The notes under the pieces are model-generated. The model made no database searches and was not told where the DNA came from. It saw only the letters and a program-made list of their open reading frames with translations. This document shows, one piece after another, positions 57,255-64,000 of a stretch of DNA of 64,000 nt. The position numbers were made by a program, and so were the translations under genes. Origin of the DNA: Melampsora larici-populina 98AG31 (lineage: Eukaryota > Basidiomycota > Pucciniomycetes > Pucciniales > Melampsoraceae); contig NW_006768767.1 of the NCBI RefSeq assembly GCF_000204055.1, positions 62,001-126,000 of the forward strand, in the 5' to 3' direction. Numbering within the stretch: the stretch's first letter is position 1; every line of letters starts with the position of its first letter.

Positions 57255-60200
57255 TTCACTTCCTCTATCATCACTTGTGACGTCTTTGTCAAGTAATTTG
57301 ATTGGATTTTGGTGAAGGGATCACAAGACCCGAGTCTTTTGGCTGTGAAACAAATCTGTGATCTGTTCAAATCCGTTGAGGGGTACGGGGACGGAGGCTG
57401 CGGTTATCAAAAGGTGAAGGAAGTTGAAGAAATGACATGGATGAATCGGAGGCTGCTTGTGAAGTCTTGGAAGCTTCACCACAGGCTTGATCTGCAGCTT
57501 TGAGGGCCGCAGCAGTAGCAGCACCAGGCTTATAACAAGGCATGACTACAAGTGTAGGTAGGACTCTACTGAATCTGACACAGGTTTGGAATGAAACATT
57601 CACGTAAATAAATGGTAAGGAATAGAACTTCTCCAGGAAGTATAAAAATTGATTTGAGAACTCCTCCAGGGAGTATATTAGAATATATGTCAAAAACTTC
57701 TCCTGGAACTATATGTTGAATCTCTACAGAGACAAGGAAGCTGGCCAATCAAGTAAAAGACGTAGAGAGTGTTATTGCTTTTAGTCAAAGAAAAATTTGT
57801 CAATAAACAATCTATCTAGAGAAACAGAAGATGGTGTTCCTTCCACCTGAAGGAACATGTCATTTATATATGGCAATTTGGACATTTACAATGTATAGGA
57901 ATCAATCTGCTAAATAACAAGGACACAATATTTGTCTTCATGAACTCGTGCTCTACCTTAGGGAATTTAAACCACTGCTCTCCTTGAATAGAGTGGATGA
58001 GAACTGCTCCAAATTCCTGATCTTTTTACATAAATGAATTTCTCATCTTCTTACATAAAGTGAATGGGAACTCCTCCCTTTCTTATGTAAGTTAAAATGA
58101 CCACTGCTTACCCAACAAGTGAAATCAATCTTTACTGAGCTTGATGAAAAGGGTGCTAGTATGCCCTTTGAGTATTGGGATGGTGGATGATGGATCCCTA
58201 ACCCCTCATACCTTGGTTAATTTAGTGCAATAGATGCCACAATACTCATGTTATGCAGCCATTGCAGTGCGGAATTCTATAAGTGGCCCGCTGCATAAAA
58301 TCATTTGCAATGACCGCAATGATATCAAAGGTGATTACGAGTGCGCTTCTACGCAGTGTAGCACACTGAAATGTGCAAAGAATTGTGCTGGTGGTTAGGC
58401 GTTGTTGTGTTGGTATTGCCCAAATAATCCAAGCCAGTACAACATGGAATTTGTAGCAAAAGTGCAATTTCAACTGCAATTGGGGTTCAAAGCAGTCTTT
58501 TCATGAGGTGATCTCATGTTAGTTCAAGCCTGGATATTGTATGATACCCAACATGAAAAGAGGTACTCCACATGTTGTTGAGATATACCCTCATCTCTCC
58601 TAATGCAGGTTTCAGCAGTTGTGAAAGGTGAATGACGCTTATGCCCCAAGCTACCCCACATAAGCCTCTAAGAGTATGATGTACAAAATTTGATACTCCC
58701 AATACTCTAATTCAGACCTAAACCTAGAATACCTCAATATAGATTGTGGTTCCCTTGTCTCAACTGTATGCTCTTTTCCTTACCCATTATTCTACAGGGG
58801 GAAATCCCAGATAACCGGCAGCATTGGACAATTTTATATTCTCTGATAATTATCACATGATAATTATCAGCTGAAAATATATGCCAATACAGAAACTGTC
58901 CACAAAAATAACAGTATTTCACATATTCTTCTACTGTGGTGACCCAAGGCTGATTGTGCTACCACTGCGTACAGGGCTTGCTAGCCCCATACTGCCTTGA
59001 CTGTGACACCTCCTGTGCACCTTCTCTCCTTTTTTTGGATCACATCAATAATTTTCCTGGGTGAAACCCAAAACCATTCTTCACCAACTTATATTTGCTT
59101 ACAAGCTCACGGGATGACACCCATCACTCTACCCTATCAAAGACATCCATGCCTAGCACTCAAACACTCGCAAGGCTGACAGACAACTCAAATTAAAGCA
59201 TTTAATACTTCCTCTACCGGCCCTTTGATCAGTGCACCAGAAGGCTCACCACCTGCTCTGTTGAATCCACAAAATGGATTTGAGAGGCCCTAAGAGGGAT
59301 GAACAATGGTTAGATTGATCTTTGTTTCAAGCAGTTCTGATCTTGTCAAGTTTTGATCATTTTTACTTTCATTTCTTTTGGTAATGGACAATTTAATGAA
59401 GATGTTAGTAGATTTTCCTATCAATATAGACGGATCCGTAGTAGAGATACACTCAGATGGTTATACAGCCAAATTGGAAGGACAATGATATGCAAAAGAG
59501 TTCAATACTTGTCAAACTGCAAAGGTGATGGAGAGAATGGGCATTTCAAAACTCTCCCCAATGTGTGCTAATAGTAACATGTCCGTAACAGTTAAGACAA
59601 CTTCCGATATGGCCAATGCACTTGAATTTCAGCCTGCCCCAAAGGGTGATGGTTGAGGATTTGCTGTAGTTGGACCCAAGAAGAAGAAGAAATAGCTGAT
59701 CTGTTGTAGTGTAGTTTGTTGTCATTGAGTGATTTTCATTGAGTGATTTGGGGTTCTGGAGAAATTTAAAATAGCAAATACTATCCTATGTATTCTCTCT
59801 TATATTCTGTTGCCATGAATGTGATTTTCAATGGAAACTGTTTAAGTTGATGCATTGATGATATACAATCAGAAAGTAAGAGAAGTGTGTTATAAAGGAT
59901 GTGAACCACTGCGCTCTGTACCAAATGGGTATTTTGATGTAATGAAAGGAATGGTGAACTTTGGATATCTGACATGTTTATCAAGTCAATCCTGAGCATC
60001 CTTGTTGACAGTACAGACATTGGTCCAAAACCAAATCCTTCATGGATTTGCAAGGTTTTGATTCAATCATCTCTTACACAGTGAAATGATTGAGCATCTT
60101 TATCACATGGAGAATATCTTGGTTGCTGATAATTAGGGTATCATGTAGGGTGATGATGCTTAATCTCAATTGCAGTGACAGAGAAGAATTGTGAAAATCA

Positions 60201-61121
60201 TATGGCCATTTTTGTCCGCCTCAGTCTCCTCATGAGAAAATACAAGAGGATGCAATCAACCAGACAACTTGATGACTACATATAAAAGAAGTAGATGTTG
60301 GTAGTCCCAAGCATTTCCTCAACCAGCTAGTCAAGTTAACCATTCAATGCTGCTATACTCCAGCTTCATACTAAATCCTCATGATTATTTTCTCCTGACT
60401 TGGTGATATTTGAGAAAAGATGCCAGGTTTATTCAAGTACACGCTATGTGACAGTGCAAGGTTCATGCAGTAGTATGCTGGTGTAAACCCATGATATGTG
60501 GGTCAGTGAAAGGTTGTGTTTGCCACAGGCAATCATGTGGTGGGCGTGGTGTGAGACTTGTGGTTTGAAAAGTGTTTGCATATAAGCATGGGACTAGGGC
60601 TGTATTATGCCTGTAGGTGAATCTATCAGGGGCAGTGTGACAATTATCAGCAAATATATGAAAGTCAGATCTACCCAGATAACCATTGTCTTGAGTTTTT
60701 CATTATTTTTTTCTTCCATGGTGAGATACCCGCAGACACTGGCCCTGACTTAACTAATTCCATGGATGGGACTACATGATTCCAGTTTATCTGGTAAAAA
60801 GTTGGCTCATCCCAGGGGGGAAAATTACAGATAACAGTTGTCTAATAAAAAATGATAATAATAATTTCTTTAGGTTGCTTGATGGATATGTTTCTTATTT
60901 TATTTCTTTTTCAAATTTCTTCCATTTTTTACTGTTCTAATTCAAGTTTTGTCTGGCATTGTTTCTATACTGATTTTGGTGGTTGTGCAACGCTCTACCT
61001 CGCGTTGTTGTTCTATTGTTTTTACTTTTGTTTCCTGTGTGACTGACATAGTTGTCTGTGCCTTGTCGTGGGGTGGGTGTTGTGGTCACGTGATTCTGGA
61101 CACGACTGTGGCACAGACATC
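57255..61121. other. 3.9-kb repeat-rich region without a recognised gene
   Basis: 57610-58110 holds recurring ACTTCTCC/ACTCCTCC/ACTGCTCC motifs, including three spaced about 35-45 bp apart near 57626-57715, probably an eroded tandem repeat. A near-perfect palindrome (TGATAATTAT and its complement around CACATG) lies at about 58852-58880. The remainder has short ORFs of at most 108 codons, none supported. Confidence 0.45.
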
Positions 61122-61129
61122 ACATGCTG

Positions 61130-62256
61130 TAGGGCTGCGACCCAGCCCTGAACTTTCAGGGCCAGCCCGGCCTTGACAAAGCCCGAAGGCCTTCCAAAAT
61201 GGATCAGGGCCAGGCAGGGCACGCCCTGAGTCTGACGCCTCGGGGCCAGGCAGCGCCAGGGGCTGTTTTTAGCCACAAAAACCACTCAGAGAGTCATTTA
61301 GAGGATACAAAGTGGAATCTGGGCACGTGCCCGGGCGTGTGCCCAGATTTTTTTTGGCAGTAAATTTTGATTTCAAAATAGGGGTCCTCAAGTTCAGAAA
61401 ATTCGAACACGGTCCAAGTGTAAATCAAACAGCTGTCTGAGCGAGCATACCTGTTTGATATCTGAGCAAGGAGGCACGCGTGTTCTGTTCGTTTTGTGCA
61501 TGGAACACATCCTCAGACACCGACATGAGAACAAAAAGCACATGTCTGGAGACTGAGCAGGACTTGGATATGGCTTTAGAGAAGGCAGTTTCCTCCTTCT
61601 CTCCATCCGTGAGACAAAATCACAAGTTGTCCGGTTCAACAGGCGATATCCGTTTTCATTCTCACCGTCAACACAACCCATTTGCCCTCAAAAGACAGAG
61701 TCGAATCTTTGTGTCGATACTGTTCACCTAATCACTGTTCTTTTTGGTGGTGATAATTGATAATGAGAAAGACAAGAAAATGGAAAAGAGAGAAAAGATA
61801 AAGATTGGATGTGAGCAAGCCGGCGGAGTTTACAAAGGCTACCACATATTGGATGTTTGTTGAGATCATGGGTTAAGGAAAATTCTCTTGTCTTGGGCCT
61901 TCTGTTTGTTTCAGCGTAGACCTCTGATTGTTACCTGTCCACAGAGGCTCCGAGCCACTGTTTGAATTCAATGAAATAAATTAACAATTTGAACACGGTC
62001 CAAGTGTAATTCAAACACGATTTTTCTCAACTTGAGGACCCCTAATTGTAAAAGAGTGACTTACCGTGGGATTTTTTGAAGGAAAATGATCAGCAGCCGC
62101 GGTGCCCGACCCGCCCGACCCGCCCGAAGCACCCTCAGGGCGCGCTCGTGATCATCAGCACGCTAGGCTTGGCGGCCCCGGGGCGCGTACCGTTAGCGCT
62201 CTGAGATTGCTCGGGCGGATCCGGCCGGGTGAGGCCGAGTCCGGGTCGCAGCCCTA
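61130..62256. mobile_element. 1.1-kb non-autonomous hAT element
   Basis: ACATGCTG occurs at 61122-61129 and 62257-62264, a perfect 8-bp duplication. The ends TAGGGCTGCGACCC are inverted copies, and the next bases are GC-rich on both sides. The outer parts (61130-61330 and 62090-62256) are strikingly GC-rich compared with the window, full of GGCC/CCGG words. An 8-bp target and short ends define hAT. No transposase is encoded. A second element is nested at 61381-62042. Confidence 0.88.
61381..62042. mobile_element. 662-bp TA-flanked element nested in the hAT element
   Basis: GGGGTCCTCAAGTT at 61381-61394 is repeated inverted at 62029-62042, and TA lies outside both ends (61379-61380 and 62043-62044). 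In addition, GAACACGGTCCAAGTGTAA occurs near both ends in the same orientation (about 61404 and 61990), so the element has subterminal direct repeats. Base composition is AT-richer than the host element around it. A 95-codon minus-strand ORF inside is unsupported. Confidence 0.72.
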
Positions 62257-62300
62257 ACATGCTGCAGTCAATAAAACCCAGCTCCGCCGCTTTCTGAGAT

Positions 62301-62690
62301 TTCACACCATTGTGGAATCGAAGTGTCTTTTTACTTATGCGTTGTTGTTCTTTCTACGATTCACTATAGGTACTTTAAGTTGACACCATTGGTGAATGTG
62401 AGTTTCCTTTTGCTTATGTGTTATTGTCTTTTCTACGATTTACCATAGGTACTTTAAGTTGACATCATTGTGGAATGTAAGTATATGCGTTATTTCTTTT
62501 CTATGATTCACTTACACTATAGGACTTTAAGTTGACATCATTGTGGAATGTAAGTTTCTTTTTAATTATGTGTTATTTTTTTTCTATGATTCACTTACAC
62601 TATAGGGCTTTAAGTTGACATCATTGTGGAATCTAAATTTCTTTTGACTTATGCATTGTTGTCTTCTCTACGATTTACTATAGGGTCCCC
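62301..62690 (+). repeat. Five tandem units resembling miniature exon-intron pairs
   Basis: The block CTTTAAGTTGACATCATTGT recurs at about 62373, 62452, 62525 and 62608, with a partial copy at 62301; spacing is 73-83 bp. Each block ends GTGGAAT or GTGAAT followed by GTAAGT-like sequence in the middle copies (GTGAGT, GTAAGT, GTAAGT). Each unit then runs through T-rich sequence to an ACTATAG or CCATAG just before the next block. Every unit therefore reads as a 27-28-nt exon plus a 45-55-nt intron. No protein is assigned. Confidence 0.75.
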
Positions 62691-63033
62691 TCTCTGGTGT
62701 CAAGCGGACGTTGACAGCCAGAACTCAAAAGATATTGCAAGGATATCTTGCAGTCATCCGCGCGATGTGCTTGGGGAGGATGAAGAAACGAAATCCTGTC
62801 AACTGGCGACCCGTAGAGTAGTACAGGTACTGGAGGGTACAGGATGTCAAATTAAAGAGAAGATCATTTTAGGTTGCTTGATGAAGTCGAATGCATGGTC
62901 AATTGGCTCAGTTCACTAAATCAGATTTGACTTCTCTTTGGTCATCGAATTGGTAGCTTCTTGACCGTTTTCATTTCATTGCTCTCAACTTCCTCATCCA
63001 ACCCGAGTCATTTGAGCTTTAAAGTGACTCACC
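62691..63033 (+). promoter_or_regulatory. Upstream region of the Zn2Cys6 factor gene
   Basis: About 340 bp between the tandem array and the ATG at 63034. The last 100 bp are pyrimidine-rich (CTCTCAACTTCCTCATCC-type sequence), a plausible leader. The ORF running from 62626 has no usual start codon and is not supported. Confidence 0.4.
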
Positions 63034-64000
63034 ATGTCTTCTCAATCTACCGCCTCTCCTCAGGATCAACCCAAATCGAAAAAGAAAATCAATCGATCCT
63101 TGGCCAGTTGTTTGGCTTGTCGCTCAAACCATACTCAATGCGATCGAGTTGAGCATATGCACTTCTACAGTTGAAACCCTACTTAAATTTAATTGTCACT
63201 TTGCTTATCTTTGCCACAAATTTTATCACAGATCATACCATGTGAAGCTTGCCAAAAGCGTAAGAGTGAATGTAACTACCATGGTGCAAGGCCTCCGTCA
63301 ATGTGTGTTACTTTTTTCCAATCTCTTGAGCGTATCATTACTTTCTACTGATCCCAAATGTGCCTTGCTTTAGACTAGCCACACGCCGTGCTACAGACCG
63401 TGAGCAAGAAGAGCAGTATGTTCGAGAATTGGAGCAGAGAATCCGTGTACTTGAACAGGCTAAAACGCCCTCTCCTGTTAACAAATCTACCACTCTGCCT
63501 GTTTCGATTGACTTTGGTCTCGATGATCTCACCCACAATCTAAGTCAAATCACTTTGGGACCTCGCTTACGAGCTCCTAAGTCTGAATCTCAACATAATT
63601 TGCAAACCGACATAGAGAGACTCATCGCGTACTCTATAAGGAATCGCCCCGCTGTCTTTTTCGCCGAAACCTCTTTCAAAATGAGTTTGATCCCCAACGG
63701 ACCGCCCACGACAATCGAAAGCTTGCGAAAAAGTCTACCGTCACCTGAAGAGCTCGCCGAATTGGCGGTGTACTTTTTCTCTTACCGGAATCCCTCATTC
63801 CCTTCTATCGAACCGTCAAGTTGGCCTGATGCGGTACTCCTTTGCTATGATCTTCACAATGCCAATCAAATTTCACCCGAAGACATTCATCGCTTTGCAG
63901 CAGTCCTCGCCGTGGCGGCTCATGGACTCCTGCACAAAGCTAGAGGAAACATCAATGCATGGCTCACCCCACATGACCAACAACAGATAGCTCGGGCCCA
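63034..64000 (+). CDS. Zn2Cys6 fungal transcription factor (3' end outside the window)
   Basis: Exons 63034-63147, 63232-63302 and 63374 to beyond 64000 join in phase. The first two exons build the binuclear zinc cluster: CLACRSNHTQCD (C-x2-C-x6-C), then PCEACQKRKSECNYHG (C-x2-C-x6-C), with basic residues before and within. A predicted coiled coil follows (REQEEQYVRELEQRIRVLEQ), the usual dimer linker. FFSYRNPSFPSIEPSSW at about 63775 and AAVLAVAAHGLLHKARG then start the fungal transcription-factor middle domain. The protein should bind paired CGG-type DNA sites in the nucleus; its target genes are unknown. Intron 1 has a GTTGAG donor. The gene looks intact as far as seen (271 codons) and its downstream part is cut by the window edge. 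Confidence 0.9.

Noticed and set aside
58700..60860. Recurring CCAGATAACC and ATTATCAGC words that might mark another MITE pair
   Set aside because: The copies are in the same orientation and share only short words; no ends or target duplication could be set.
1..64000. CRISPR arrays, operons or ribosome binding sites
   Set aside because: The DNA is eukaryotic: spliced genes, no spaced palindromic direct repeats, and no polycistronic layout.

Overview
The window is nuclear DNA of a filamentous basidiomycete. Genes are split by many short (about 47-120 nt) GT-AG introns, the sequence is AT-rich, genes are far apart, and about a third of the window is transposon. This architecture, and proteins such as a DPBB/RlpA-like secreted protein, an S53 sedolisin and a lineage-specific six-hairpin glycosidase, suggest a rust fungus (Pucciniales, Melampsora-like). 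That placement is inference. No bacterial features, CRISPR array, tRNA or rRNA gene was found.

Layout. 1-2.9 kb: a secreted six-hairpin glycosidase gene carrying a 904-bp TA-flanked element in intron 1. 3.2-4.3 kb: decayed coding sequence. 5.1-6.5 kb: a Pro/Ala/Glu-rich repeat protein. 8.7-9.4 kb (minus): a small secreted DPBB protein rebuilt here from four exons. 10.8-17.4 kb: a Mutator-like element (MULE) with a 9-bp target-site duplication. Its single long gene joins a GCM/WRKY-type zinc finger, a MULE transposase and a USP-like cysteine peptidase, and it has one in-frame stop and a nested 623-bp CACTG-ended element in intron 1. 17.5-19.1 kb: a solitary Gag-like ORF. 19.6-22.9 kb (minus): a 16-exon S53 tripeptidyl-peptidase. 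24.8-26.3 kb: a membrane-anchored short-chain dehydrogenase. 30.2-31.3 kb: remnants of an ABCC-type transporter. 32.3-33.4 kb (minus): an F-box-like protein. 34.4-36.5 kb: the splicing factor SNW1/Prp45. 38.5-40.0 kb (minus) and 42.0-43.2 kb (plus): two Ser-rich disordered proteins. 44.6-45.2 kb (minus): a 98-residue DASH Hsk3-like protein.

46.0-57.3 kb is a transposon cluster. It holds a 420-bp PIF/Harbinger-type MITE, then a 7.0-kb TA-flanked Tc1/mariner-type element with two convergent genes (a DDE transposase that has lost its third catalytic acid, and an unrecognised multi-exon gene). That second gene is interrupted by a 2.1-kb CACTA-type element carrying the tail of a Tnp2-like transposase. 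A decayed hAT transposase follows on the minus strand. 61.1-62.3 kb is a non-autonomous hAT element with a second TA-flanked element inside it, and next to it lies a tandem array whose units look like miniature exon-intron pairs. The window ends inside a Zn2Cys6 transcription factor.

The host genes do not form a pathway. They are ordinary, individually transcribed eukaryotic genes: secreted degradative enzymes, cell-wall-type small secreted proteins, core splicing and kinetochore factors. Exon-intron models were made by hand from splice signals, phase agreement and family similarity. The strongest novel candidates are the MULE-USP fusion and the two-gene Tc1/mariner element.
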